Origin: Vibrio kanaloae
GTDB lineage: Bacteria > Pseudomonadota > Gammaproteobacteria > Enterobacterales > Vibrionaceae
Length of the DNA: 64,000 nt
Assembly (NCBI RefSeq): GCF_024347535.1
Contig: NZ_AP025497.1
Location: 62,001 to 126,000, forward strand
Direction: 5' to 3'
In this document: positions 32,664-41,523 of the stretch, in pieces
Position numbering within the stretch: position 1 is the stretch's first letter
Layout: every line of letters starts with the position of its first letter
Notes under the pieces: model-generated
Databases searched by the model: none
What the model saw: the letters and a program-made list of their open reading frames with translations, nothing else
Told to the model about the DNA's origin: nothing
Translations under genes and position numbers: made by a program

Positions 32664-33644
32664 CTAAACAAAAAACTGAATAATGGCATCCAGAGTTTGG
32701 TTACGGTATTTATCTTGTTCAAATAACACCTCATGCCTAGAGCCTTCAATGACTTTTAATTGGCAAACGGGGTTGGTTTTTCTTAGCTTATTGATGAACT
32801 TTATTTGAGCATAGTTACTGACAATCTTCTCTTCCCCAGCCTGAATCAACAGCAACGGAATTTTGATTTGACGAGTTTGCTGGATTGACTGTTTTGCCGC
32901 CATTAACCCTTGCCATACCCAACGGGTACTCGCTCCGCCTACTTGTAATGCGGGAGACTCTTCATATAAGTTTCGGAACCATTGATAACGTACCTGACTG
33001 TGGCTTAGCAGGTTAGTTTCAAATGGCTTTGAGTTGTACGCTTGTTGACCTGGAGCATAGACAGGCTTGATATGGTAAGCGGTGAGTACTTGTCCAACAA
33101 CCATCGCGATGGGCTTAAGATACCACTCGGTATTGATACCAAACATTGGAGCGCACAGGGTGACTTTGTCAAACGGCTGTTCGGGGTGTGTTTGCAAGTA
33201 GCGTGTAGCAATAGTGCTGCCCATTGAGTGAGCCAACAAGTAACGATTGTCATACTTGCTAAGGTCAAAACTGTCAATGATGTCAGACATGTCGGATACA
33301 TAATCATCAAACTCATGAATGTGACCAATGTCAGAGTCTGTTACCATTCGCTCTGACTGACCTTGACCTTGGTGGTCAAATGAATAAACGTCATAACCTT
33401 GCTGGTAGAGATCATAAAAGAGTTCTTGGTATTTTAAGCAACATTCGATACGACCATTGGCAATCACAATGGCTTTGGTGTGTGTTGATGAGGTTAAGCT
33501 ACACCAATACAGTTTCTTTTTACCAGATGATGTTATATACCCTTCTTTTCGTTGTTGCCAAAGGGTAGGGATCAGGTGTCTAATCGCTTGCTCGAACTGA
33601 GGTTCTTGCGTGTAAGAAAACGGGGTGACACTGTGGTTTTCCAT
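32664..33644 (-). CDS. pldB: Lysophospholipase L2
   Basis: 326-residue alpha/beta hydrolase. The nucleophile elbow is LLAHSMGST, the HG-type motif is YSFDHQGQGQS, and the C-terminal catalytic His is in GSRHEVLFE. PldB hydrolyses lysophospholipids. Divergent from the RhtB-family gene. Confidence 0.92.
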   Translation of the reverse strand: MENHSVTPFSYTQEPQFEQAIRHLIPTLWQQRKEGYITSSGKKKLYWCSLTSSTHTKAIVIANGRIECCLKYQELFYDLYQQGYDVYSFDHQGQGQSERMVTDSDIGHIHEFDDYVSDMSDIIDSFDLSKYDNRYLLAHSMGSTIATRYLQTHPEQPFDKVTLCAPMFGINTEWYLKPIAMVVGQVLTAYHIKPVYAPGQQAYNSKPFETNLLSHSQVRYQWFRNLYEESPALQVGGASTRWVWQGLMAAKQSIQQTRQIKIPLLLIQAGEEKIVSNYAQIKFINKLRKTNPVCQLKVIEGSRHEVLFEQDKYRNQTLDAIIQFFV

Positions 33645-33725
33645 GGAAAGTTACCTGAGCTAATACGTGTGAGAGCTTTATTGCTACTAATGTTATTAGA
33701 TTAAAGAACTAGTAAGGAAATGCAA

Positions 33726-34343
33726 ATGGATACTCATGTTTGGCTTGCTTATGTCGTTACTGCGATTTTGTTTAGCTTGGCTCCGGGCTCCGGCACCGTG
33801 AATTCAATCAGTAATGGGCTAAGTTATGGCACCAAGAAATCACTCGCATCGATCGCAGGCTTACAGCTAGGCCTTGCATTCCACATCATGTTGGTGGGGG
33901 CGGGTATCGGTGCATTAGTGGCTAAATCTGCATTGGCGTTCATCATTATCAAATGGGTTGGCGTGGTTTATCTTGTTTGGTTAGGTATTCAAAAATGGCG
34001 TGATAGCTCTAGCTTAGTGGCTTCTGAAGAGAGCTCTACCCTATCGAGTGGCAAGCTGCTGAGAAATGCGGTACTTATTAACCTCACCAACCCTAAATCT
34101 ATCGTATTTTTGGTGGCTCTGTTTCCTCAATTTATTGACCCGACACAACCGCAAGCACCGCAACTGTTAGTGTTAGGTGTTACGACGGTATTTATTGATA
34201 GTGTTGTTATGTTGGGTTACACCTCATTAGCTTCACAAATGGGGCGTTTTATCCGTTCAGATCGCATAATGGGTAAGATAAATAAAATATTTGGTGGTAT
34301 GTTCATGGGCTGCGGTGCCTTGCTGGCTGCTGCCAAAGCTTAG
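33726..34343 (+). CDS. RhtB/LysE-family amino-acid exporter
   Basis: Roughly 205 residues (ATG at 33726; one at 33720 is two codons upstream). It has the LysE start LFSLAPGSGTVNSISNGLSYG and the conserved NLTNPKSIVFLVALFPQFI. About six membrane segments are expected. In E. coli the position next to pldB is held by rhtB, the homoserine/homoserine-lactone exporter, so this is probably RhtB, but the substrate is not shown by sequence. Confidence 0.87.
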   Translation: MDTHVWLAYVVTAILFSLAPGSGTVNSISNGLSYGTKKSLASIAGLQLGLAFHIMLVGAGIGALVAKSALAFIIIKWVGVVYLVWLGIQKWRDSSSLVASEESSTLSSGKLLRNAVLINLTNPKSIVFLVALFPQFIDPTQPQAPQLLVLGVTTVFIDSVVMLGYTSLASQMGRFIRSDRIMGKINKIFGGMFMGCGALLAAAKA

Positions 34344-34388
34344 TGAAAGCAATAGAGTTCTCGTTAAACCAATTAGAGTTATCAATAA

Positions 34389-35609
34389 ATGACCGTTACG
34401 TACGTTGCTCGACAACCTATCTTAAATCGTAATAAGAACACGCTTGGTTATGAACTGTTGTTTCGCGATGGAGAAAGGAATGCCTATCCAGCGCATATTG
34501 AGTCCAATCGAGCAACGTATCGTCTGATTGTTGAGAACTTCTTGTCGGTTGGACTCAACCCTTCGATTCCGTCTTCACGTTGCTTTGTTAATTTTCCGTA
34601 CCAGAGCCTGATTCGTCGGCTTCCTTTAAGCTTGCCTAAAGACAAGGTCGTGGTGGAAATTCTTGAAACCTGTACACCGACCGATGAGCTCTTAGAGGCC
34701 GTTAAAGAGCTCTATCAAGCGGGTTATATGATTGCCCTTGATGATTTCACCTCAACACCTGAGTGGGAACGTTTTCTCAGGTACACGCATATTGTTAAGC
34801 TCGATATTATGCAGATGGGTTTGGATGAGGCGTGCGATTTGGTGAAGGCGCATCAAGGGAAGAAGTTTAGCTTTCTTGCTGAAAGAGTCGAAACCGAGCA
34901 AGAATTCCAGCAAGCAAAAGAGGCCGGTTTTAAGTTCTTCCAAGGCTATTTCTTTAGTAAGCCAGAAATTATCAAGACTAAGTACATTAGCCCAGAGCAA
35001 GTGATTGCCATGGAGCTATTCCAGGAAGTGTGTAAGCCTGATGTTGACTTCCAGCGTGTCGAAAGCATCGTAGCTAAAGATATTGCTTTGTCCTATAAGC
35101 TGTTGCGTTTTGTGAACACTATGTCTCCACGACTTGAAGTTACCATTTCTTCATTCCGTCAGGCCTTGGTTTATCTGGGGCAAGATAAGCTGAAAATGTT
35201 TGTTTCGTTGGCGGTGGCCTCTTATGTCTCTGATAAAAAACCAAAAGAGCTATACGGTTTGTCTTTGCAGCGTGCACAGTTTTGCCAGCGTATGTCTCGC
35301 TACCAAGCATTTGAAGGGCACCAAGAGCAAGCCTTTATGATTGGTTTGTTTTCGTTGTTGGATGCACTGCTCGACCTGTCGCTAGAGAACCTTGTCGAGC
35401 AGTTACCGCTATGTAAAAGCATCAAGGTCGCTCTGCTTCGCAGAGAGGGGCCTTATGGCACATTATTGGCGCTTGAAGAGAGTTTTGAACATGCAGATTG
35501 GCAACAGATCGATGAGCATTGCGCAAATCTAGGGCTGAACGTGGAGCAGGTTAAAACAGAGCTCACTGAAGCTCGACGCTGGAGCCATACGATCACCAAC
35601 CAGCTTTGA
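34389..35609 (+). CDS. EAL-HDOD signalling protein
   Basis: 406 residues with an EAL domain (about 1-200) and a HDOD domain (about 200-400). The EAL signature reads ELLFRDG (ELL for EAL); ALDDFTSTPE, VVEILE, VKLDIM and AERVETEQE keep several metal/acid residues. The loss of the canonical A makes enzymatic activity uncertain; YuxH-type proteins often bind c-di-GMP instead. The HDOD part (DIALSYKLLRFVN) suggests signalling. It lies just upstream of the arsenic locus but ends with its own terminator. Confidence 0.88.
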   Translation: MTVTYVARQPILNRNKNTLGYELLFRDGERNAYPAHIESNRATYRLIVENFLSVGLNPSIPSSRCFVNFPYQSLIRRLPLSLPKDKVVVEILETCTPTDELLEAVKELYQAGYMIALDDFTSTPEWERFLRYTHIVKLDIMQMGLDEACDLVKAHQGKKFSFLAERVETEQEFQQAKEAGFKFFQGYFFSKPEIIKTKYISPEQVIAMELFQEVCKPDVDFQRVESIVAKDIALSYKLLRFVNTMSPRLEVTISSFRQALVYLGQDKLKMFVSLAVASYVSDKKPKELYGLSLQRAQFCQRMSRYQAFEGHQEQAFMIGLFSLLDALLDLSLENLVEQLPLCKSIKVALLRREGPYGTLLALEESFEHADWQQIDEHCANLGLNVEQVKTELTEARRWSHTITNQL

Positions 35610-35638
35610 TTTATCTTTGTTAAACTTTAATGACAATT

Positions 35639-35668
35639 GAAACGCACGCCTTGACGTGCGTTTTTTTA
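35639..35668 (+). terminator. Terminator of the EAL-HDOD gene
   Basis: AACGCACG / CGTGCGTT stem and seven T residues. Confidence 0.85.
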
Positions 35669-35676
35669 TATTTAAT

Positions 35677-35696
35677 ATATATGTATATCCATATAT
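35677..35696. promoter_or_regulatory. Probable ArsR operator
   Basis: ATATATG-N6-CATATAT inverted repeat immediately upstream of arsR, a placement and AT-rich symmetry common for ArsR-family operators. The regulator binding it is inferred. Confidence 0.6.
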
Positions 35697-35708
35697 GAGT
35701 ATGTTTTT

Positions 35709-36050
35709 ATGCTTCCTCACCAATTTTTTAAATTACTGTCCGATGAAACGCGAGTGCGTTGCTTAATGTTGATAGTTCGCAATGAGTGCTTATCGGTTGG
35801 TGAGTTGACTCAGGCATTGCAAGAAAGTCAGCCAAAGGTTTCACGCCATCTTGCGCAGTTGCGTTCAAATGGCATTTTGACTGACGTTCGCCAAGGGCAA
35901 TGGGTGTTTTATCGCTTGTCACAAGATTTACCGGGTTGGATGCTAAAGTTAATTGATTACCTTATCGCATCGAACTGTTTGAAAACTGAATATCAACAAG
36001 ACATTGAACGACTAGAAGCCATGACTTCACGCCCTCAATGTTGCGTTTAA
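35709..36050 (+). CDS. arsR: ArsR-family arsenic-responsive repressor
   Basis: 113-residue winged-helix repressor (SVGELTQALQESQPKVSRHLAQL helix-turn-helix, GQWVFYRLS wing). The possible As(III) site has Cys27 in RNECLSVGEL at the place of the usual ELCVCDL motif, but only one Cys there; the C-terminal pair Cys111-Cys112 (QCCV) may supply the other ligands, as in ArsR proteins with alternative sites. It heads the GAPDH-phosphatase-ArsJ locus. Confidence 0.88.
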   Translation: MLPHQFFKLLSDETRVRCLMLIVRNECLSVGELTQALQESQPKVSRHLAQLRSNGILTDVRQGQWVFYRLSQDLPGWMLKLIDYLIASNCLKTEYQQDIERLEAMTSRPQCCV

Positions 36051-36067
36051 GTACATTAAAACTTATT

Positions 36068-36187
36068 GCCGAAATAGTTGGAGTTGCAGCTAGGCGACAA
36101 GTGAACTTATCCCTATGAGCATAGATGTCCTATGTGATTAGGGTAAGTGAACGTAATCAACAACGCTGCGGCTTCAAAATATGAAGG
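36068..36187 (+). repeat. ERIC-like intergenic repeat, copy 1
   Basis: About 120 bases between arsR and the GAPDH gene. The left arm holds TTGGAGTTGCAGC and the right arm AACGCTGCGGCTTCAA; the core resembles CCCTATGAGCATAG...TATGTGATTAGGG. Copies 2 and 3 lie in inverted orientation downstream. Confidence 0.8.
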
Positions 36188-36209
36188 CAATTAACTGAGA
36201 GAACAGAAA

Positions 36210-37211
36210 ATGACAGTCAAAGTAGGTATTAATGGTTTTGGTCGTATCGGCCGTCTAGCACTTCGCGCAGCATTCGATTGGGATGAGCTAGAATTTGTTC
36301 AAATTAACGATGTTGCTGGCGACACAGCAACGCTGGCTCACCTTCTTGAGTTCGATTCGGTTCAAGGTCGTTGGAACCATGAAGTGTCTGTTGAAGGCGA
36401 TGAGATGAGCATCAACGGTCAACGCATCAAAACCACCAAAGAGCGCGACATCGACGCGATCGATTGGTCTGGCTGTGATGTAGTTATCGAAGCGACCGGT
36501 GTTCACCGTAAGACATCATTCCTAAACAAATACCTAGATCAGGGCGTGAAGCGTGTTGTGGTATCAGCGCCAGTGAAAGAAGAAGGCATCGCAAACATCG
36601 TTGTTGGTGTGAACGACAACATCTTCGACCCTGCGGTACACAAAATCGTAACCGCAGCATCTTGTACAACGAACTGTCTTGCGCCAGTAGTTAAAGTGAT
36701 CAACGAGAAACTTGGTATCGAAAACGCAGCTTTCACCACTATTCACGATCTCACTAACACGCAAACTATTCTTGATGCGCCCCATAAGGATTTACGCCGC
36801 GCACGTGCATGTGGCATGAGCCTTATCCCGACAACTACGGGTAGTGCTAAAGCGATTGTTGAGATCTTCCCTGAGCTGGAAAATCGTATTAACGGCCATG
36901 CGGTCCGTGTGCCACTAGCGAATGCCTCTCTGACTGACATCATCTTTGAAGTGAAGCAAGACACTACGGCGGAAGAAGTCAATGCGATGCTAAAAGAAGC
37001 GTCTGAAAACGAACTGAAAGGCATTCTTGGCTTTGAAGAGCGCCCACTGGTTTCTATCGATTACAAAGGCGACCAACGTTCAACTATCGTAGATGCACTA
37101 TCAACCATGTTAGTGGGTAAGCGCATGGTTAAGATCTACGCTTGGTACGACAACGAGATGGGCTACGCGACACGTACCGCTGAGTTAGTTCGCACTGTCG
37201 GTTTAGCATAA
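36210..37211 (+). CDS. ArsJ-associated glyceraldehyde-3-phosphate dehydrogenase
   Basis: 333-residue type I GAPDH: Rossmann motif [14 protein letters not shown], catalytic Cys152 in [14 protein letters not shown]-like [11 protein letters not shown] and [15 protein letters not shown]. With ArsJ, such GAPDHs use arsenate in place of phosphate to form 1-arseno-3-phosphoglycerate for export. The gene's position in an ars operon makes this a dedicated paralogue rather than the glycolytic enzyme. Confidence 0.95.
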   Translation: MTVKVGINGFGRIGRLALRAAFDWDELEFVQINDVAGDTATLAHLLEFDSVQGRWNHEVSVEGDEMSINGQRIKTTKERDIDAIDWSGCDVVIEATGVHRKTSFLNKYLDQGVKRVVVSAPVKEEGIANIVVGVNDNIFDPAVHKIVTAASCTTNCLAPVVKVINEKLGIENAAFTTIHDLTNTQTILDAPHKDLRRARACGMSLIPTTTGSAKAIVEIFPELENRINGHAVRVPLANASLTDIIFEVKQDTTAEEVNAMLKEASENELKGILGFEERPLVSIDYKGDQRSTIVDALSTMLVGKRMVKIYAWYDNEMGYATRTAELVRTVGLA

Positions 37212-37353
37212 TACTCTTCATACTTGAAGCTGCAGCGTTGTTAACTGCGTAAGTTCACCCTAATCACATAGACCCACTATGCTCATAGGGCTGAACTTCA
37301 TTCCTTTTTAGGGCAAAGGTTGCCTACCTGCAACTCCAATTATTTTGAGTATT
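37211..37353 (-). repeat. ERIC-like intergenic repeat, copy 2
   Basis: Starts at ACTCTTCATACTTGAAGCTG and ends TTATTTTGAGTATT; the core AAGTTCACCCTAATCACATAG and ATGCTCATAGGGCTGAACTT match copy 3 almost base for base. Lies between the GAPDH and phosphatase genes. Confidence 0.85.
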
Positions 37354-37383
37354 AGTTCTATAAGAATTTTAAGAGATTACACA

Positions 37384-37875
37384 ATGACACATCCAACATG
37401 GCAACTAGATTTAGAAACTGGTGCGTTAGTGCTTACTCCGTGCCCAGGTACCAAAGAAGCTGACCTAGATGCATCTCTGGCTCAACTTAAAGCGCAAGGT
37501 GTAGAAGCGATTGTGACAGCTTTAGACAGTCAAGAACTGGCGAGCAAGAATGTTTCTGAGCTAAGTGACAAAGCGCAAGCATTAGGCATGCAGTGGTTCC
37601 AGATCGAGATTGAAGACGATTGTGCGCCAGGCGCTGATTTTTCTGCGAAATGGCAGGCGGCGAGCCCTGCGTTACACCAAGTGGTGGATAACGGCGGTAA
37701 GGTTGCGATGCATTGCATGGGCGGCTCAGGCCGTACTGGTTTGTTGGCCGCACACTTGTTGTTAGAAAAGAGCTGGGATCTGAGCAAGATTGTTCAAGAA
37801 GTACAGTCACTTCGCCCGGGTGCCTTCACTAAACCAATCCAGGTTGAGTATATTAATGGCGTAGCTTCTGCGTAG
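37384..37875 (+). CDS. CDKN3-like HCX5R phosphatase of the arsenic locus
   Basis: About 163 residues; the start at 37384 (ACAATGACACATCC) is preferred over the longer frame from 37345, which would run through the repeat. The active site is HCMGGSGRTG with Cys111 and Arg117, and acidic residues Asp78-Asp79 sit about 30 residues before it, in place of the phosphatase general acid. It belongs to the cyclin-dependent kinase inhibitor 3 family of dual-specificity phosphatases. It sits between GAPDH and ArsJ, so it probably serves arsenic metabolism; whether it acts on a phosphorylated or an arsenated substrate, or is an arsenate reductase, is unknown. Confidence 0.88.
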   Translation: MTHPTWQLDLETGALVLTPCPGTKEADLDASLAQLKAQGVEAIVTALDSQELASKNVSELSDKAQALGMQWFQIEIEDDCAPGADFSAKWQAASPALHQVVDNGGKVAMHCMGGSGRTGLLAAHLLLEKSWDLSKIVQEVQSLRPGAFTKPIQVEYINGVASA

Positions 37876-38000
37876 CTCTTCATACTTGAACCTGCAGCGT
37901 TGTTAACTGCGCAAGTTCACCCTAATCACATAGAACACCTATGCTCATAGGGCTGAACTTGTTTGTTGCCTAGCTGCAACTCCAATTATTTTGAGTATAA
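37876..38000 (-). repeat. ERIC-like intergenic repeat, copy 3
   Basis: Starts CTCTTCATACTTGAACCTG and ends ATTATTTTGAGTATA; same orientation and nearly the same sequence as copy 2, with a shorter centre. Lies between the phosphatase and arsJ. Confidence 0.85.
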
Positions 38001-38081
38001 GTTAAGTGGAAAGTAAGAATTAGAGCTTTTGGACACCTATGCTCTAAAAGCTCTTTTTGTTTAGATCGTAGAGATAGCATT

Positions 38082-39302
38082 ATGTTTTCAAATCTAAGTA
38101 AGAGCGTTCGCCAATATATGTTGGTGACTTTCAACTACTGGAACTTCACCATTACTGATGGTGCACTTCGTATGCTGGTGGTCCTGTATTTTTACGATCT
38201 TGGCTACAGTTCGTTAGAGATCGCCTCACTGTTCCTTTTCTATGAATTCTTTGGTGTGGTCACTAATCTAATCGGTGGCTGGTTAGGGGCTCGTCTTGGA
38301 CTTAATAAGACGATGAACATCGGCTTAGGGATGCAAGTCGTCGCCTTGGGGATGCTCGCGGTGCCAACCGCAATGTTGACCATTCCGTGGGTGATGACGG
38401 CGCAAGCCTTATCTGGTATTGCTAAAGATCTCAATAAGATGAGTGCAAAGAGCTCGATTAAGACTTTGGTGCCTGATGAGCAACAAGGTGCTTTGTATAA
38501 GTGGATCGCTATTCTGACTGGTTCTAAAAATGCGCTTAAAGGTGCGGGTTTCTTTATTGGTGGCTTGTTGCTTTCTACAATTGGCTTCCAATATGCTGTG
38601 TTGGCGATGGCGGCTGTACTGACCTTGGTTTTCATTGGTAGTGTGGTGAGCTTAGAAGCGGACATGGGTAAAGCGAAAACAAAACCTAAGTTCAAACAGA
38701 TTTTCTCTAAATCTGAATCCATCAACATCCTGTCTGCGGCACGCATGTTCCTGTTTGGTGCTCGTGATGTGTGGTTTGTGATTGCTCTACCTATTTATCT
38801 AGGCAGCGTGTTTGGTTGGGATCATTCATGGGTTGGTGGCTTCTTAGCGGCTTGGACCATCGCTTATGGCTTGGTACAGGGCATAGCACCTAAGATTACC
38901 GGTAAAGCACAAGGCAAGGTGCCTGATGGTCATGCTGCGCTATTGTGGGCGGGCGCATTGGCTATTGTGACGGCTGGTATTGCGTATGCGGTACAGATAG
39001 GTTGGCAACCAGAGTTAGCTATCATTGGTGGCTTGATGGTGTTTGGCGCTATCTTCGCGGTAAACTCATCACTCCACTCCTACCTTATTGTGAGTTATGC
39101 GAAAGGCGATGGTGTGTCGCTTGATGTTGGTTTCTATTATATGGCGAATGCGATGGGCCGTCTGATTGGCACCATTCTGTCGGGTTTGGTATTTCAAATG
39201 GCCGGTTTGTCTGCGTGTTTGTGGGTATCGTTTGTGTTCTTAGCGATAACAACGGTGATTTCTTTGCGCCTACCTAAGGTACCGCAAACATCAGCCGCAT
39301 GA
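38082..39302 (+). CDS. arsJ: ArsJ, organoarsenical efflux MFS permease
   Basis: 406-residue major-facilitator protein with about 12 membrane segments. Its N-terminus (MLVTFNYWNFTITDGALRML) and ALSGIAKDLNKMSAKSSIKTL are ArsJ features. ArsJ exports 1-arseno-3-phosphoglycerate, which falls apart outside the cell, so arsenate is expelled without reduction. Last gene of the locus, followed by a terminator. Confidence 0.93.
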   Translation: MFSNLSKSVRQYMLVTFNYWNFTITDGALRMLVVLYFYDLGYSSLEIASLFLFYEFFGVVTNLIGGWLGARLGLNKTMNIGLGMQVVALGMLAVPTAMLTIPWVMTAQALSGIAKDLNKMSAKSSIKTLVPDEQQGALYKWIAILTGSKNALKGAGFFIGGLLLSTIGFQYAVLAMAAVLTLVFIGSVVSLEADMGKAKTKPKFKQIFSKSESINILSAARMFLFGARDVWFVIALPIYLGSVFGWDHSWVGGFLAAWTIAYGLVQGIAPKITGKAQGKVPDGHAALLWAGALAIVTAGIAYAVQIGWQPELAIIGGLMVFGAIFAVNSSLHSYLIVSYAKGDGVSLDVGFYYMANAMGRLIGTILSGLVFQMAGLSACLWVSFVFLAITTVISLRLPKVPQTSAA

Positions 39303-39304
39303 TC

Positions 39305-39335
39305 CTCATTCGCAAGAGCTTCATTCACAAGAGCT
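39305..39335 (+). repeat. Tandem short direct repeat after arsJ
   Basis: Two near-identical units TCATTCGCAAGAGC and TCATTCACAAGAGC in tandem. The significance is unknown. Confidence 0.6.
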
Positions 39336-39395
39336 AAAGTCTCATAATCTAAAGTCGAATGATCTTAATTCGCGATATGCTTCTCCTTTAACAAT

Positions 39396-39430
39396 AAGCT
39401 GACCTGGCATTTATTCCGGTCAGCTTTTTT
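39396..39430 (+). terminator. Terminator of the arsenic locus
   Basis: AAGCTGACC / GGTCAGCTT stem with a 13-base loop and TTTTTT. Confidence 0.85.
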
Positions 39431-39471
39431 ATTGCTATAGTAGAATGATTGAATATTAATCAGGCATTTAC

Positions 39472-40485
39472 ATGAAGCAGCGAATTCTCTTTTTTGATTT
39501 AGCACGATGTGTCGCGGCCGTAGCGGTTATCGCGATTCATGTTTTGGCGCCTTATCGCAACGAGCTAGGAACCATTCCTTTCGGCGAATGGTTAACAGCA
39601 ATCACCGTCAATGGATTCAGCCGTTGGGCTGTGCCTGTGTTCATCTTGATTACTGGCGCACTGATGCTCAGTGATCAACGCCCGTTTGACGCCAAATACT
39701 ACCTCAAGCGTCGTCTGGGCAAGGTACTGATACCTTTCATTGTCTGGTCGCTTTTCTATACCTACCTGTCGGGTTGGTCGGCAATGGGCTTTGATGCCGA
39801 CGTCAGTTGGGACGTGTTGCTCAATAGCTACCATCATTACACCTATTACCACCTTGGTTTCTTCTATTACTTCATCCCGCTCTACTTTGTGATTCCGTTC
39901 TTGCAGATCATGGTTAGAAAGTACGGTGATAGATCGGTCTATGCCTTTACGGCGGTATGGTTGTTCACAACATTGCTGTTCTTACTGAAAATCGATGGCC
40001 CTTGGAGTCACGAGTTGTGGTTGTACACCGGTTACTTACCATTGGGTTACTTGCTGTATAAGACTGTGCCACTTAACAAGATGACAGTTGGTGTGAGTGT
40101 GTTACTGGGTGGGCTAGCGTTATTAACCACGGTTTACATGGTGGTTGATGCGAGTCTAATCGCTGAGGAGTACACGGTTGGCCGTTGGTTATCTTACAAG
40201 ACGCTGAATACCGTATTGGCAGCAAGCATGGTGTTTATGCTGTGTCGCTATTTTGGAGAAGGGTTATCTGAAAAAAGTAATCAAGTGGTTGGTTTTATCA
40301 GTAAGCACAGTTTGGGTATCTATCTGCTGCACCCTATCTTTTTATGGCCAATGAAAGCGTTCGGTTGGTATCAAGGGCATCCTGTTTGGGTCATTCCGTT
40401 ATGGATTGTGATTAGTGGTGCAGGGGCTTTATGGATGAGTTGGTTGGTATCTAAGTCCGAAAAAACACGCTGGTTATTGCCGTAG
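39472..40485 (+). CDS. Acyltransferase-3 family membrane protein (WecH-like)
   Basis: 337 residues with about ten membrane segments. The start MKQRILFFDLARCVAAVAVIAIHVLAP has the Arg and His expected in acyltransferase-3 enzymes, which transfer acyl groups to extracytoplasmic sugars. SRWAVPVFILITGALML is a further family segment. It resembles E. coli WecH/YiaH, which O-acetylates enterobacterial common antigen; the substrate here is not known. Confidence 0.88.
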   Translation: MKQRILFFDLARCVAAVAVIAIHVLAPYRNELGTIPFGEWLTAITVNGFSRWAVPVFILITGALMLSDQRPFDAKYYLKRRLGKVLIPFIVWSLFYTYLSGWSAMGFDADVSWDVLLNSYHHYTYYHLGFFYYFIPLYFVIPFLQIMVRKYGDRSVYAFTAVWLFTTLLFLLKIDGPWSHELWLYTGYLPLGYLLYKTVPLNKMTVGVSVLLGGLALLTTVYMVVDASLIAEEYTVGRWLSYKTLNTVLAASMVFMLCRYFGEGLSEKSNQVVGFISKHSLGIYLLHPIFLWPMKAFGWYQGHPVWVIPLWIVISGAGALWMSWLVSKSEKTRWLLP

Positions 40486-40520
40486 AAGTAAGTCTAATAA
40501 TTGTTTGAGACAGCTTACGA

Positions 40521-40850
40521 TTAGCGTTTCAACGCAAAGTGCAAGAATTTATCACCTTGATAGGTTAGGGTTCCTTTATCTCCTGGATTAAGCGCGTGAA
40601 AGTAGTGGATGCCGACTTGGAATTCTCGTTTCGGACCAACGACACCTCGTTGAACGTAAATCCAGTACTCTTGATCTTCTTGGCCTGGCTCTACGTCGGG
40701 AAGGTCGATGGACTGTTTATCTAGTACCGTGACGTTCACTTTCTTTTCTGGTGCATCTTCGCCTTGCATGTGTTTTCGGTAGAAAACAAGAAATGCCCAA
40801 GCCGCTAGAACTGCGAGTGCAAAGATAGAAAAAAAGAGTGAATTGGGCAT
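40521..40850 (-). CDS. yhhM: DUF2500 family membrane protein YhhM
   Basis: 109 residues with one N-terminal membrane segment (LFFSIFALAVLAAWAFLVFY) and a periplasmic or cytoplasmic domain ending GTLTYQGDKFLHFALKR. Matches the YhhM/DUF2500 family, which is found near rsmD in E. coli. Function unknown. Confidence 0.85.
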   Translation of the reverse strand: MPNSLFFSIFALAVLAAWAFLVFYRKHMQGEDAPEKKVNVTVLDKQSIDLPDVEPGQEDQEYWIYVQRGVVGPKREFQVGIHYFHALNPGDKGTLTYQGDKFLHFALKR

Positions 40851-41092
40851 ATAACCTCCATATTGTTGAGGTGGTTATTCTAGTCTTTCGGCAATCGATA
40901 TGTGTGTTGAAAGCCACTATTCGTGAACTGTTGTAAGCTAAGCTGATTATTTTTCGGTAGACTTCACATTTAATAGCCAGTTTGGTTTAAAGCATTGTTA
41001 TTTATTGTCTCTTTCTCTCGTAAATAACAGTGATTTTGTATAAGAATAAGGAAATGCTCGACTAGAATTATAGTGTGGAGCGGGAGGCCAAG

Positions 41093-41467
41093 ATGACCGA
41101 CATTGAAAAAGTGGTGACAAGAGTTCGCAATATAGAAAAATTATTGAGACTACACTATCACGCTGAAGGCGAAGGCCTGCATGAGCTTGTAACAAGCTGT
41201 GAAGAAAGGCTACCGCACGATATGATAATCAAGCTGCGTTATATCGCAACATGTCGTAATAAGGTAGTGAATGAGCATGATGCTCAATTGGAAGATCAAC
41301 ATCAATTTATAATGATGTGTAACGAGTGTGAGAAGGAACTGACGCCACGTAGTGGTCGTTTTATTTGGCGAGTTGCGATATTACTTATGATGGTAATGAC
41401 TTTAGCTGCTGCTGGTTTCTATTATGCGAATTGGGATGTATTAAAGTTGCACCTGTTTTCTAAGTGA
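41093..41467 (+). CDS. Small DUF4145-like tail-anchored protein
   Basis: About 124 residues from the ATG at 41093, preceded by GGGAGG. The middle (LRYIATCRNKVVNEHD) has the RNKVVHE-type motif of DUF4145 proteins. A single membrane segment (VAILLMMVMTLAAAGFYYANW) lies at the C-terminus, so the soluble part faces the cytoplasm as a tail-anchored protein. Function unknown. Confidence 0.78.
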   Translation: MTDIEKVVTRVRNIEKLLRLHYHAEGEGLHELVTSCEERLPHDMIIKLRYIATCRNKVVNEHDAQLEDQHQFIMMCNECEKELTPRSGRFIWRVAILLMMVMTLAAAGFYYANWDVLKLHLFSK

Positions 41468-41477
41468 AAAATTGAAC

Positions 41478-41509
41478 AAAAAAGGGACGCTATAAGCGTC
41501 CCTTTTTTT
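41478..41509. terminator. Terminator shared by DUF4145-like gene and miniprotein
   Basis: AAAAAAGGGACGC / GCGTCCCTTTTTT stem with a TATAA loop between convergent genes. Confidence 0.9.
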
Positions 41510-41523
41510 ATTTGTAACTTGCT

